A DNA stretch of 64,000 nucleotides from NCBI GenBank assembly GCA_030065235.1, contig JASJDC010000002.1, positions 520,001-584,000 on the forward strand, in the 5' to 3' direction. The notes beneath the pieces are model-generated. The model was given only the letters and a program-made list of their open reading frames with translations, searched no databases and was not told the DNA's origin. Shown in pieces: positions 44,540-54,370 of this stretch. Each line of letters opens with the position of its first letter. Position 1 is the stretch's first letter. This DNA comes from Alphaproteobacteria bacterium (GTDB lineage Bacteria > Pseudomonadota > Alphaproteobacteria > UBA8366 > Aestuariispiraceae). The position numbers and the translations under genes are program-made.

Positions 44540-45361
44540 ATGGTTCTGCTTCAGCTTTTTGTCTTGGCCCTGATCCAAGGCGTCACGGAATTCCTGCCGA
44601 TCAGCTCGTCCGGCCATCTGGTTCTGGTGAGCGAAATCGCCTGTTGGCCGGATCAGGGCCTGCCCTTCGACATCGCGGTGCATGTCGGGACCTTAGGCGC
44701 GGTCATGGTCTATTTCTGGCGCGATATGGGGGCGCTTCTGGTCGGGTTCGGGCGTATTCTGACCCTGCGCGGCGGTCCGCCGGCGCGGCTGCTGGGCAAT
44801 CTGGTCGTTGCGACCCTCCCCATTCTGATCGTTGGTTTTTTCTTCATCGATGAAATCGCCGTCCTCCTGCGCAGTGTCGAGGTGGTGGCCTGGACGACCA
44901 TCGGTTTCGCGATCCTGCTCTGGGCGGCGGACCGGATCGGCATGACGGTCTGGCGCATCGACCATCTGACGCCGACCGCCGCGCTGGGTCTGGGCGTCGC
45001 CCAAGTTTTCGCCCTGATCCCCGGCGTCAGCCGCTCGGGCGTGACCATGACCGCCGCGCGCGCCCTGGGCATGGAGCGCCAGGATGCGGCGCGCTTTTCG
45101 CTCCTGATGTCGATCCCGACCATCCTCGGCGCGGCCGCGCTGTCCGGCTATGGCGCCTACGCGGCGGGCGAGACGGCGGTCACGCGCGATATGCTGCTGG
45201 CCGCCGCGGTGTCTTTCGTCACCGCCCTGCTCGCCATCGCCGTGATGATGCAGTGGTTGAAGCGCGCCGGCTTCGGGCCCTTCGTGCTCTATCGCCTCAT
45301 TCTGGGGGCCGGCCTGCTCTATTGGGTTTATTTCACGCCGGGCCAGACCTTCTGCGGCTGA
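44540..45361 (+). CDS. uppP: Undecaprenyl-diphosphatase
   Basis: This inner-membrane enzyme of 273 residues recycles undecaprenyl pyrophosphate to the monophosphate carrier used for peptidoglycan and other polymers. The BacA signature EFLPISSSGHLVL is near the N-terminus, and PGVSRSGVTMTAA appears in the second half. About eight hydrophobic helices are visible. I chose ATG 44540, which gives the standard N-terminus ahead of VLALIQGVTEFLP. It converges on the NDUFA9-like gene. Confidence 0.96.
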   Translation: MVLLQLFVLALIQGVTEFLPISSSGHLVLVSEIACWPDQGLPFDIAVHVGTLGAVMVYFWRDMGALLVGFGRILTLRGGPPARLLGNLVVATLPILIVGFFFIDEIAVLLRSVEVVAWTTIGFAILLWAADRIGMTVWRIDHLTPTAALGLGVAQVFALIPGVSRSGVTMTAARALGMERQDAARFSLLMSIPTILGAAALSGYGAYAAGETAVTRDMLLAAAVSFVTALLAIAVMMQWLKRAGFGPFVLYRLILGAGLLYWVYFTPGQTFCG

Positions 45362-45377
45362 GGCCCCGTCCGCTCCC

Positions 45378-46328
45378 CTAAGACCGCACCGAGGTGAAGC
45401 GGCCGCCGGTCCGGTAGACATCCATGTAAGACGGCAGGACCGACTCGATCGGGGTTGGGGTGACGCCCAGCGCCTCGAGACCTTCCGCGCCTTCGGAGAC
45501 GATATTGTCGCGCTTCAGCATCTTCACCTGATCGCGGGTCAGAAGCGGCTTGGGCAACAGTTCGAAGACCGCGCCCTGCAGGCTGGCCAGCCAGAACGGG
45601 ATCGAGACCAGGGGCGTGTTCCGGTTCACGTAATGCAGCATGGTCTGCAGCAAGGCGCGGAAACTGCGCACGGCGGGGCCGCCCAGCTCATAGACCTTGC
45701 CTCGATGCTCCGGCTGGCTCAGCGCCGCCAGGGTCGCGCGCGCCACATCGCCGACATAGACCGGCTGGAAAAGCGTCCCGCCGCCGCCGATCAGCGGCAA
45801 GGCCGGCGCGGTCTGGGCCATCGCCGCGAACCGATTGAAGAAATCGTCGCCCGGCCCGAAGACGATGCTGGGCCGCAGGATCACCGCGTCGGGGAAGGCC
45901 GCGCGCACCGCCGCCTCGCCCTGGCCCTTGCTGCGGGCGTAATGGGCGTCGGAGTGGATATCGGCGCCGATCGCCGACATCTGCACGAAATCGCGCGCGC
46001 CGGCGGCGGCGGCCGCTTCGGCGACGCTTTTGGCCCCGGCCGCATGCACCGCGTCGAAACTCTGACCGCCGGCCTGAAACAACACGCCGACCAGATTGAC
46101 CACCGCATCCGCGCCCTCCACGGCGGCGGCGACGCTGGCGGGATTTCGGATATTCGCCTGGATCGGCGTGATCTGCCCGACCTCACCCATCGGCTTCAGG
46201 CTAAGCGCCGCCTCCGGATCGCGCACCGCGACCCGCACTTTGGCCCCGGCCTTGGCCAGTTCCTGAGTGATCGCACGACCGAGAAATCCCGAGCCGCCAA
46301 AGACAGTGACCAGATTCGGCGTCGACAT
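45378..46328 (-). CDS. Complex I NDUFA9 subunit-like NAD(P)-binding protein
   Basis: This 316-residue extended SDR-like protein has the Rossmann start VTVFGGSGFLGRAITQELAK. A YARSK-type active-site variant appears in SDAHYARSKGQGE, and the downstream RPSIVFGPGDDFFNRFAAMAQ is typical of the NDUFA9 group. In alphaproteobacteria these proteins may assist complex I or ubiquinone-linked reactions. The C-terminal region (LPKPLLTRDQVKMLKRDNIV) also fits. It is transcribed toward the convergent uppP gene, ending 16 bases from it. Confidence 0.9.
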   Translation of the reverse strand: MSTPNLVTVFGGSGFLGRAITQELAKAGAKVRVAVRDPEAALSLKPMGEVGQITPIQANIRNPASVAAAVEGADAVVNLVGVLFQAGGQSFDAVHAAGAKSVAEAAAAAGARDFVQMSAIGADIHSDAHYARSKGQGEAAVRAAFPDAVILRPSIVFGPGDDFFNRFAAMAQTAPALPLIGGGGTLFQPVYVGDVARATLAALSQPEHRGKVYELGGPAVRSFRALLQTMLHYVNRNTPLVSIPFWLASLQGAVFELLPKPLLTRDQVKMLKRDNIVSEGAEGLEALGVTPTPIESVLPSYMDVYRTGGRFTSVRS

Positions 46329-46540
46329 GCTTTCCGCGTCTCCGAGCCATGACAGATTGCGTGACCAGCCCTTCGGCGGCCTCCGCCCCGGTTATAGAAG
46401 CGCGCCCGCCCGCCGCCAACGCTCAATTCCCGGGCCAGCGTCGTTAATAGGGTTTTTCATCGGGGATTTTCATCGCGTGTTTTCGCCGATCTCCGGCTTG
46501 ACTTTGCCCGCGCCGTCTTGGATATCCAGCGCCGTGGTGC

Positions 46541-46627
<87 letters not shown>

Positions 46628-46709
46628 AACTCCCCGACATTTTGGCGGTTCTTCCAGCGGCGTGAAGGCCAGCCGCTCGGCCCTTTGGGCGCGATTTCTA
46701 TCGCAGTCG

Positions 46710-46728
46710 CCCCGGACTTGATCCGAGG
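46710..46728. repeat. REP-like palindrome
   Basis: CCCCGGACTTGATCCGAGG is an imperfect palindrome with seven-base arms and one mismatch around CTTGA. It resembles the short repeats with core CCCGGACTTGATCCGGG that are scattered between genes in many alphaproteobacteria. Only this copy was noticed in the window. Confidence 0.5.
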
Positions 46729-46883
46729 CCCATGGTCGGACGCGATCGATTCTGGCGCGATGGTCGATTTGGCGTTCGCGGCCCAGAATCGCCGAAATCT
46801 CACCGCACTTCCAACACCATCTGCTGACACTTAACCGGAGGCTGTTCCCACCAAACTGTCGTAAGCATCAAGGGAGCTTGAGC

Positions 46884-47672
46884 GTGTCCAGTTTCTGCGG
46901 CTGTCGTCGGCTGTCTAACAGGATCCAAGCGCTCGGCGCCGTGCTTTTGGCATGGGCGCTTCTTTTTGGCTTTCCCTGCACCAGTATGGCGCAGATGCCG
47001 ACGAGCGCGCGCGCCGCCATAGCGATGCAAGAGACCGAACCGAGAATGCGTCGGGAGGTCGCTGCTGCGGGCTTCGCTATCGGCGCCCCGATCCATCTTC
47101 GAATCTTTAAGGAAGAGGAAACGCTTGAAGTCTGGCTGCAAGATGGCGAGAGCTTTCGGCGCTTCAAAACCTACGAGATTTGCGCCTATTCCGGCGATCC
47201 GGGGCCGAAGCTTCAGGAGGGCGACGGTCAATCGCCCGAAGGCTTCTATTCGGTCGAGCCGGCCAGCTTTAATCCTCAAAGCGCCTACCATCTTTCCTTC
47301 AATCTCGGCTTCCCCAACGCCTATGATCGAGCGCACGGCCGCACCGGCAGTTTCCTGATGGTGCATGGCGATTGCCTTTCAGTCGGCTGTTTCGCCATGG
47401 CGAAGCGGTTCTTGCCTTTCGGTCGGGATCTAAACGATCCGATTGAGGAACTCTGGTTCTTGGCCCACGCGGCGTTCTCGGGGGGCCAGGATCGCTTCCA
47501 TGTTCATATCCTTCCCTTTCGGATGACCGATGCGGCTCTGCAGCGCTATGCGGAGTCGCCCTGGGCGGATTACTGGCGCAATTTGCGCGAGGGATACGAC
47601 ATCTTCGAACAAACGAGGCGGCCGCCGACGGTGAGCCTTCGGAACAAGCGCTACGTTTTCAACAGCGATTGA
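46884..47672 (+). CDS. L,D-transpeptidase family protein (YafK-like)
   Basis: This protein of about 262 residues has an N-terminal signal or anchor segment (LGAVLLAWALLFGFPCTSMAQ) followed by a YkuD domain. The catalytic signature HGDCLSVGCFAM contains the His-and-Cys motif of L,D-transpeptidases. It is preceded by FPNAYDRAHGRTGSFLMVHG, as in YafK/DpaA. The E. coli homologue cleaves Lpp from peptidoglycan, so a hydrolase role is possible. I chose GTG 46884, which sits well after AGGGAG. The in-frame TTG 46878 is too close to it. Confidence 0.9.
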   Translation: MSSFCGCRRLSNRIQALGAVLLAWALLFGFPCTSMAQMPTSARAAIAMQETEPRMRREVAAAGFAIGAPIHLRIFKEEETLEVWLQDGESFRRFKTYEICAYSGDPGPKLQEGDGQSPEGFYSVEPASFNPQSAYHLSFNLGFPNAYDRAHGRTGSFLMVHGDCLSVGCFAMAKRFLPFGRDLNDPIEELWFLAHAAFSGGQDRFHVHILPFRMTDAALQRYAESPWADYWRNLREGYDIFEQTRRPPTVSLRNKRYVFNSD

Positions 47673-47828
47673 TCTTTTCAATCATCCAGGTCGCCTCTCT
47701 CACCCCTCCAAACTGGCCCCACGCGCCATACATGTGTAGGGATAGCGCACAGCTAAAAGGCGGCAGAGCGGCGGCGAGGCGGGCGGCGAAACGGGCGTCT
47801 TGGGGGGCGCACGGACAGGAGTATTGGG

Positions 47829-48443
47829 TTGAGCATTCATTATTATCGCGACGATCTGCCGGATGGGCTGGAATTGGGGCCGGTGCTGGCGATCGATACA
47901 GAGACCCAGGGGCTGAATCTGCAGCGCGACCGGCTGTGCGTGATTCAATTGTCGGACGGCGACGGCATCTGCCATGTGGTGCATTTCCCGACCGCCGATT
48001 ACGCCGCGCCCAACCTGAAACGACTTCTCGCCGATCCCGAGACCCTGAAAATCCTGCAATACGCCCGCTTCGACGTGGCCGTGATAAAGCGCCATCTGGG
48101 GATCGTGTTGAGCCCGCTCTATTGCACCAAGATCGCGTCCAAGCTGGTGCGGACCTATACCGACCGGCACGGGCTGGGCGTGCTGTGCCGAGAACTGCTC
48201 GGCGTCGATCTCTCGAAACAGCAGCAATCGTCGGATTGGGCGGCGGCGGACCTGACCGAGGCGCAGCTGACCTATGCGGCGCATGACGTGCTCTATCTGC
48301 ACCGGCTGAAAGAAAAACTCGACGCGATGCTGGAGCGCGAAGGCCGGGTCGCGCTGGCGCAGGCCTGTTTCGATTTCATCCCGACCCGCGCCGAGTTGGA
48401 TCTGCACGGCTGGGGCGATGTGGATATCTTCTCCCATGCCTAA
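47829..48443 (+). CDS. rnd: Ribonuclease D (short, exonuclease domain only)
   Basis: This 204-residue 3'-5' exoribonuclease takes part in tRNA and other RNA 3' processing. The DEDD motifs are complete: LAIDTETQGLNL, LQYARFDVAVIKRH and YAAHDVLYLHRL. The C-terminal HRDC domains of E. coli RNase D are absent, which is the usual alphaproteobacterial short form. The start is TTG 47829 with GGAG nine bases upstream. It overlaps the kdsD start by eight bases and opens the envelope cluster. Confidence 0.92.
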   Translation: MSIHYYRDDLPDGLELGPVLAIDTETQGLNLQRDRLCVIQLSDGDGICHVVHFPTADYAAPNLKRLLADPETLKILQYARFDVAVIKRHLGIVLSPLYCTKIASKLVRTYTDRHGLGVLCRELLGVDLSKQQQSSDWAAADLTEAQLTYAAHDVLYLHRLKEKLDAMLEREGRVALAQACFDFIPTRAELDLHGWGDVDIFSHA

Positions 48444-49428
48444 ACCCCTCGCCCCGCCGAAAGAGTTGGCCCAACACAACGCCGATATCGAGGCCGCGCG
48501 CGCGGTCCTGACCATGGAGAGCGACGCGGTCCTGGCCTTGGCGGACAGTCTGGACGCGCGCTTTGCCGAGGCGGTCAGCCTGCTGAGCCGCGCCACGGGG
48601 CGGGTCATCGTCACCGGCATGGGCAAGAGCGGCCATGTCGCCCGCAAGATCGCCGCCACCCTGGCCTCGACTGGCGCGCCCAGCCATTACGTCCATCCGG
48701 CCGAAGCGAGCCATGGCGATCTCGGCATGATCACCGCCGCCGACGTGGTGCTGGCGCTATCGAATTCCGGCGAGACCAAGGAACTCTCGGACCTGCTGCA
48801 ACATTGCCGGCGTTTCACGATCCCGCTGCTGGCGATCACCGGGCGCGCCGACAGCACGCTGGCCCAACATGCGGATGTCGCCCTGATCACCCCGGACATG
48901 CCGGAAGCGGGGACGATGGGTCTGGCCCCGACCACTTCGACCACCGTCGCGATGGCGCTGGGCGACGCCCTGGCGGTGGCGCTGTTAGAGCGGTCGGGCT
49001 TCACCGCGTCTGATTTCGGCGTGCTGCATCCAGGCGGCAAGCTCGGCCGGCAATTGCTGCGCGTCTCCGAACTGATGCATACCGGCGCCGAAATGCCGCT
49101 GATCGAGGGCCAGGCGAAGATGAGCGACGCCTTGATCCGGCTGACCGGCAAGCGCTTCGGCTGCATCGGCGTCGTCGATCCGGCGGGCGCCTTCATCGGC
49201 ATGATCACGGACGGCGACCTGCGCCGCCATATGGGCCCCGAGATGCTCGAACAATCCGCCGCCGAGATCATGACCAAAACGCCGATGACGGTCTCGCCGG
49301 ACGATCTGGCGATGGAAGTGCTGGCGCGCATGAATGCGCGGACCATCGTCTCGGTCTTCGCCGTCGAAGACGACCGGGCGGTCGGCATTCTGCACTTGCA
49401 CGACATGATACAGGCGGGAATAACCTAG
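48436..49428 (+). CDS. kdsD: Arabinose-5-phosphate isomerase (KpsF/GutQ family)
   Basis: This 330-residue enzyme interconverts ribulose-5-phosphate and arabinose-5-phosphate, the first step of Kdo synthesis. An N-terminal SIS domain contains VIVTGMGKSGHVARKIAATLASTG, the SNSGETKEL loop and PDMPEAGTMGLAPTTSTT. Two CBS domains follow (from about residue 205). It shares a transcript with rnd and the lpt genes. kdsB, encoding the last soluble Kdo step, begins 14 kb away at the right edge. Confidence 0.95.
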   Translation: MPKPLAPPKELAQHNADIEAARAVLTMESDAVLALADSLDARFAEAVSLLSRATGRVIVTGMGKSGHVARKIAATLASTGAPSHYVHPAEASHGDLGMITAADVVLALSNSGETKELSDLLQHCRRFTIPLLAITGRADSTLAQHADVALITPDMPEAGTMGLAPTTSTTVAMALGDALAVALLERSGFTASDFGVLHPGGKLGRQLLRVSELMHTGAEMPLIEGQAKMSDALIRLTGKRFGCIGVVDPAGAFIGMITDGDLRRHMGPEMLEQSAAEIMTKTPMTVSPDDLAMEVLARMNARTIVSVFAVEDDRAVGILHLHDMIQAGIT

Positions 49429-49494
49429 CAACGCGAAGGGGCGCGTCGACGATGGCGCGGCCCGAACGGCCAACGCCTGATTGCTCGAGGTTCG

Positions 49495-50259
49495 ATGGCT
49501 TCTTTGCCGCCCATGACAGATAGCGCGCAGACTGATGCGCCGGATAATGCGCCACGTAATGCGCCGACCGGCCGCCAACCCGGCCCGCAGCCGGGGCCGC
49601 CTACGGGTTTGGCGAGCGCCGGCGTCGCTGACGCCCCGGACTCCGCCAGGGTGCAGATTCCGCTCGGCGCGCGCAGCACAAGGATCGATCCGACCTATGG
49701 CCGCATCGTCCAGTTTCTAAAGGTAGCCCTGCCGACCGTCGCCGTTCTGCTCATCGGCCTCTTGCTCGCCTGGCCGCAGATTTCCGAACACGCCTCCGAT
49801 CTGATCCCCAGCATTCTGGACACCGCTTCAATCGACTCCATGCAGGTCGCCAATGCGCGCTACCAAGGCGTCGACGATCAGAACCAGCCCTATATCGTCA
49901 CCGCCGACACCGTGCGTCAGACCAGCGTCGACTCGCCCGAATTCCTGCTCGACGGCCCGAAGGCGGACATCGCCCTGAAGGACGAAAGCTGGGCGGCTCT
50001 GACCGCACTGGAAGGGGTCTTCGACCGGGAACGCCAGATCCTCATCCTCGAAGGCGATGTCAGCCTGTTTCACGATCTCGGCTATGAATTCAAAACCGAC
50101 AATGCGATCGTCGATATCGCAGCCGGGGAGGCGAGCGGCGATTCCCCTGTCCAGGGCCAAGGCCCGTTTGGCGAGGTCGACGCGGAAGGGTTTCGAATCT
50201 TCGAGAAAGGCGCCCGGGTCGTGTTGACCGGCAAGACCAAACTGGTGATCAATCCCTAG
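49495..50259 (+). CDS. lptC: LPS export protein LptC
   Basis: This 254-residue bitopic protein links the inner-membrane LptBFG exporter to periplasmic LptA. After a ~75-residue Pro-rich cytoplasmic extension there is one membrane helix (about 77-93, VALPTVAVLLIGLLLAW). The periplasmic beta-jellyroll domain follows (DSMQVANARYQGVDDQNQPYIVTADTVRQ). The N-terminal extension is longer than in E. coli LptC. It is followed by lptA, lptB and rpoN on the same strand. Confidence 0.92.
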   Translation: MASLPPMTDSAQTDAPDNAPRNAPTGRQPGPQPGPPTGLASAGVADAPDSARVQIPLGARSTRIDPTYGRIVQFLKVALPTVAVLLIGLLLAWPQISEHASDLIPSILDTASIDSMQVANARYQGVDDQNQPYIVTADTVRQTSVDSPEFLLDGPKADIALKDESWAALTALEGVFDRERQILILEGDVSLFHDLGYEFKTDNAIVDIAAGEASGDSPVQGQGPFGEVDAEGFRIFEKGARVVLTGKTKLVINP

Positions 50260-50322
50260 GCGTATCCGGCCTTGGGTCCGGGAAAGGCAGGGCCACTTCT
50301 GGCTCGGCGCTCAGTTGCGAGA

Positions 50323-51177
50323 ATGACAGCGAAGACAATGCCAATCCTACGCCCTGTCCGACCGGCGCCGCTTGTGGCGGCCGCCGCGCTCGCGCTGCTG
50401 TTGGCGGCCGCGGCGAGCCCCGCGGCCGCCCAATCGGGACCCTTCAGCGGCGCGTCGGCGGACGGCGACGGGGACCAGGCGCCGATCGAGATCGAGGCGG
50501 AGGACGGCATTGAATGGCTGCGCGACGCCAAGCGCTATATCGCGCGCGGCGACGCCACAGCCACCCGTCAGGGCGTGACCGTCCGGGCGGATACCTTGAC
50601 CGCCTATTACCGGGGCGGCGAGGACGGCGAACGCCAGGTGATCTTCCGCATCGACGCGGACGCCAATGTCACCATCACACAAGGCGAAACCCAGGCGATC
50701 GGGGATAAGGGCGTCTACCATGTCGAAAGGAAGGTCGCGGTTCTGGTCGGCGAGGATTTGAAGCTGATCGGCGAGGAGGCGACGATCACCGCCGAAGAGT
50801 CTCTGGAATATTGGGAAGAACGGCAATTGGCCGTCGCGCGCGGCGACGCCACCATCTTCCAGGAAGGCAACCGGCTGGTCGCCGATATCCTGACCGCCTA
50901 TATCCGGCCCGGCGAAGACGGCAAGACCGAAATTACGCGCATCGACGCTTTGGGCGGCGTTCATATCTCGACCGGGCAAGAGATCGTGCGCGGGGCCGAA
51001 GGCGTCTATAACGTGCCGGAAGAAGTCGCTACGGTCTGCGGGTCGGTGAAAATCACGCGCGGCGAAAACCAGCTGAATGGCGAATGCGCCGTCGTCGATA
51101 TGAAGACCGGCCGGTCGCGCCTGTCCGGCGCTGAGGGCGGCGGTCGCGTCAAAGGCCTGATATTACCGACGGAATAG
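50323..51177 (+). CDS. lptA: LPS transport periplasmic protein LptA (OstA-like)
   Basis: This 284-residue protein begins with a signal peptide (AAALALLLAAAASPAAAQ). Two OstA-type beta-jellyroll repeats follow: RDAKRYIARGDATATRQGVTVRADTL and EERQLAVARGDATIFQEGNRLVADIL. It is about a hundred residues longer than E. coli LptA. The cysteines in ATVCGSVKI and NGECAVVD may form a disulfide. I chose ATG 50323; ATG 50338 is also possible. It bridges LptC and LptD in the periplasm. Confidence 0.9.
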   Translation: MTAKTMPILRPVRPAPLVAAAALALLLAAAASPAAAQSGPFSGASADGDGDQAPIEIEAEDGIEWLRDAKRYIARGDATATRQGVTVRADTLTAYYRGGEDGERQVIFRIDADANVTITQGETQAIGDKGVYHVERKVAVLVGEDLKLIGEEATITAEESLEYWEERQLAVARGDATIFQEGNRLVADILTAYIRPGEDGKTEITRIDALGGVHISTGQEIVRGAEGVYNVPEEVATVCGSVKITRGENQLNGECAVVDMKTGRSRLSGAEGGGRVKGLILPTE

Positions 51178-51402
51178 CCGCTGGCATGGCTTGACCGCCT
51201 CCATCCCGAGCACGACCTATATGAAGGTTACGCGGATCGGGCGACCCTGGCGTCTTGGTTTCCCGGTCGAACTGGGCTACCACTCCCAGCGTGATGCAAA
51301 ATTCATTCCTGAAGCGCCGGAGCTCTCCAGATCGGAATACCGCGCGCGTCGAAGCCTCCCTGAGCCGTCGTGCGTTTGGGCGTCAGGCAGTCTAAGGAAC
51401 GT

Positions 51403-52563
51403 ATGAGCGATAACGACACCACACCGCCGGAACAACCCGGACCCGACTCGCGCCAGGATACGGCGACAGAGGGCGGGTCGGCGGCCATGCGGCTCTATCG
51501 CCGCTCGGCGCGGCTGACTCGCCGTCGCTCTGGGGAAGAAGAGAGCGCGGAGTCAGCCTCTGACGAGGCTTGGATCGAACCGCCCCCGCCGCCAAGCGGC
51601 GCCCATGCGCATAGGCCGGCGGATCGAACGATTGAACCGGAAGAGCGCCGGACTGAGCCGAACCGAACAATCGAGGCCCCGATCCACGCCGCGCCAAATG
51701 CGGCGTCCAGCGACCCAAGGCAGGCGCGCCCATCCGAAGACCCGTCCAAAATCGCCGACCTGACCGATCACGCCGCCAGAAAGGAAGCGGCGCGGATCGA
51801 GGCGATGCAGGCCCGATCGGCCCCACGCATCGTCACGCGCAACAGCGGTTTGGAAGTCCGATCCCTCGGCAAGCAGTACAAGAAACGGCCGGTCCTGCGG
51901 GACGTGTCGCTCAGCGTTCAGCGCGGCGAGGCGGTCGGTCTGCTGGGGCCGAACGGCGCCGGCAAGACGACCTGCTTCTACGTCATCACCGGCCTGATTT
52001 CCGCCGATTACGGCGAGATTTTTTTGGACGGGCAAGACATCACCGAATTGCCGATGTATCGCCGGGCGCGTTTAGGCGTCGGTTATCTGCCGCAGGAAGC
52101 GTCGATTTTCCGCGGCCTGACGGTCGAGCAGAATATCCGCGCCGTCTTGGAACTGGTCGAGAAGAGGGCGGACCCACGGGAAGCCATCCTCGACGCCCTC
52201 TTGGCCGAGTTCTCGATCAGCCATCTTCGGCGTACGCCGGCCATCGCGCTGTCGGGCGGCGAGCGGCGGCGGCTGGAAATCGCCCGCGCCTTGGCGACCC
52301 AGCCGAATTTTATCCTGCTCGACGAGCCCTTGGCGGGGATCGACCCGATCGCCGTGCATGACATCCGCGAATTGGTGCGCCACCTGAAAGATCGCGGCAT
52401 CGGCGTCTTGATCACCGATCACAATGTCCGCGAGACCCTGGATATCGTCGACCGCGCCTACATTCTGCATGACGGCGGCGTTCTGATGGAAGGCCGGCCG
52501 GAGGATATCGTCGCCAACGAGGATGTCCGCCGGGTTTATTTGGGCGACCGGTTCACGCTTTAA
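51403..52563 (+). CDS. lptB: LPS export ATPase LptB with a long N-terminal extension
   Basis: This 386-residue protein has a standard LptB ATPase core from about residue 149. Walker A is GPNGAGKTT (182 onward), the signature motif is LSGGERRR, Walker B is [13 protein letters not shown], and the switch His is in LITDHNV. The first ~148 residues are charged, Pro-rich and apparently disordered (for example [14 protein letters not shown]), which is not typical of the ~240-residue family. AAGGAAC precedes ATG 51403. A 225-base gap separates it from lptA. rpoN follows after 24 bases. Confidence 0.93.
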   Translation: MSDNDTTPPEQPGPDSRQDTATEGGSAAMRLYRRSARLTRRRSGEEESAESASDEAWIEPPPPPSGAHAHRPADRTIEPEERRTEPNRTIEAPIHAAPNAASSDPRQARPSEDPSKIADLTDHAARKEAARIEAMQARSAPRIVTRNSGLEVRSLGKQYKKRPVLRDVSLSVQRGEAVGLLGPNGAGKTTCFYVITGLISADYGEIFLDGQDITELPMYRRARLGVGYLPQEASIFRGLTVEQNIRAVLELVEKRADPREAILDALLAEFSISHLRRTPAIALSGGERRRLEIARALATQPNFILLDEPLAGIDPIAVHDIRELVRHLKDRGIGVLITDHNVRETLDIVDRAYILHDGGVLMEGRPEDIVANEDVRRVYLGDRFTL

Positions 52564-52587
52564 GCGGCGCCGAGAAGTCCCGGTCCA

Positions 52588-54156
52588 ATGGCGCTCACCC
52601 CCCGTCTCGATCTTCGCCAGAGCCAGAATCTGGTGATGACGCCGCAGCTGCAGCAGGCGATCAAACTGCTGCAGTTGAGCAATATCGAGGTGACGGCCTT
52701 TGTCGAGGAAGAGCTTGAGCGCAATCCAATGCTTGAGCGCGACGAGGGGCAACAGGATCCGCAGCGCGAACAAAGCGCCGGAGATGCGGGCGGAGACCCG
52801 CCCGATCCGAACGCTGAACGCCTGGCCGAACGAATCGACACGCTGGACCGGCTGCAGCCGGATTCGATGGCGGCGGGTGACGAGGCGCCGCTCGATTCCG
52901 ACTATTCCAACGATTATGACGGGGAGATCGCCGGCCCCGGCGCCGAGGCGCCCATCGGCGCGACGCAAACCGGCGCGGCGGAGGGGCCCGGCGAGTCGCA
53001 AATGTGGAGCGGCGTGTCCGCCGGCGGCGGCTTTGACGGCGATGGCGGCGATTTTGAGAGTACGCTGTCGGGCGGGCTTTCCTTGCGCGATCATCTGCTG
53101 GAACAGCTCTCCGTCGACGTGTCCGACGTGCGAGAGCGGATCATCGGCTCGGCCCTGATCGATATGCTGGACGAATCCGGTTGGATCACCACCGAGCTGG
53201 CGCAGATCGCCGAGATGCTGGGCTGCGCGGCGGACGAGGTTGAGCAGGTCTTGCTGAAAATGCAGTTCTTCGACCCGCCCGGCCTGTTCGCGCGCGACCT
53301 CAAGGAATGTCTGGCGCTGCAATTGCGCGACAAGAACAGGCTCGATCCGGCGATGCAGAAACTGTTGGAACACCTGCATCTCTTGGCCGCGCGCGATGGC
53401 AAGGCCCTGATGCGCGTTTGTGGCGTGGACGCCGAGGATTTGGCCGAGATGGCGGCGGAGATCCGCGCTTTGAATCCGAAACCGGCGACGCTGTTCGACG
53501 ATACGCTGGCCCAGCCGGTGACGCCGGACGTCTTGATCCGCCGGGCGGAGAACGGCGAATGGCTTGTCGAGCTGAACCCGGAAACCATGCCCCGCGTGCT
53601 GGTCAATGACAGCTATTTCGCCCGCGTCAGCCGCGACGCCCTGAGCAAACCGGATACCGAATACCTGACCGAACGGTATCAGACCGCGAATTGGCTGGTG
53701 AAGTCGCTGCATCAGCGCGCGACCACGATCATCAAGGTCGCCGGCGAGATCGTCCGGCAACAGCACGCTTTCTTCGATCATGGGGTCAGCCATCTGCGGC
53801 CGCTGGTGCTGCGGGACATCGCCGAGGCGATCGAAATGCACGAAAGCACGGTCAGCCGGGTCACCAGCAACAAATTCATGGCGACGCCGCGCGGGTTGTA
53901 TGAGCTGAAATACTTTTTCACCTCGGCGATTTCGGGCGTCGCCGGTGATTCGCACTCCGCCGAATCGGTGCGGCACCGGATCAAGGCGCTGATCGACGCG
54001 GAACAGCCCAAAAAGATCCTCAGCGACGACAAGATCGTCGACATCCTGCGTGAGGACGGGATCGATATCGCGCGGCGCACGGTCGCCAAATACCGAGAAG
54101 CGATGCGGATACCCTCATCCGTGCAGCGCCGGCGGGAGAAATCCGGCGCCCTCTAG
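52588..54156 (+). CDS. rpoN: RNA polymerase sigma-54 factor
   Basis: This 522-residue sigma-54 has region I rich in Gln and Leu (RQSQNLVMTPQLQQAIKLLQLS). A long acidic region II follows (about residues 50-150, many Asp, Glu and Gly). The core-binding domain and the C-terminal RpoN box ARRTVAKYRE are intact. Sigma-54 directs transcription of nitrogen-metabolism and other genes that need activator ATPases. Its place between lptB and hpf/ptsN is the conserved order. It is relevant to gltBD elsewhere in the window. Confidence 0.96.
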   Translation: MALTPRLDLRQSQNLVMTPQLQQAIKLLQLSNIEVTAFVEEELERNPMLERDEGQQDPQREQSAGDAGGDPPDPNAERLAERIDTLDRLQPDSMAAGDEAPLDSDYSNDYDGEIAGPGAEAPIGATQTGAAEGPGESQMWSGVSAGGGFDGDGGDFESTLSGGLSLRDHLLEQLSVDVSDVRERIIGSALIDMLDESGWITTELAQIAEMLGCAADEVEQVLLKMQFFDPPGLFARDLKECLALQLRDKNRLDPAMQKLLEHLHLLAARDGKALMRVCGVDAEDLAEMAAEIRALNPKPATLFDDTLAQPVTPDVLIRRAENGEWLVELNPETMPRVLVNDSYFARVSRDALSKPDTEYLTERYQTANWLVKSLHQRATTIIKVAGEIVRQQHAFFDHGVSHLRPLVLRDIAEAIEMHESTVSRVTSNKFMATPRGLYELKYFFTSAISGVAGDSHSAESVRHRIKALIDAEQPKKILSDDKIVDILREDGIDIARRTVAKYREAMRIPSSVQRRREKSGAL

Positions 54157-54287
54157 CGGGATCGGCGCTTGTCAGGCCGGAACTAATTGGCGCACACTTA
54201 GGGTAAGGGTAGACAGCCCGTCGGGAGACGCGCACGCGACAACGGCGGGCGCTCACGGCGCGGCTGGGTGCGGCGTTTTCCGAGCCC

Positions 54288-54316
54288 TTGACGCACAGTC
54301 ACGGTCTCCGTACGTT
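54288..54316 (+). promoter_or_regulatory. Candidate sigma-70 promoter for hpf
   Basis: TTGACG (54288-54293) is followed after 17 bases by TACGTT (54311-54316). The -35 fits the alphaproteobacterial consensus well and the -10 moderately. It would give a ~200-base leader in front of hpf that contains a short ORF. The remainder of 54157-54526 holds no other gene. Confidence 0.45.
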
Positions 54317-54370
54317 CCCGCCGCCGCCGATGGTTGGGCTTGGTCGCCAATCAGCCGAGAAGGGGGCGCA

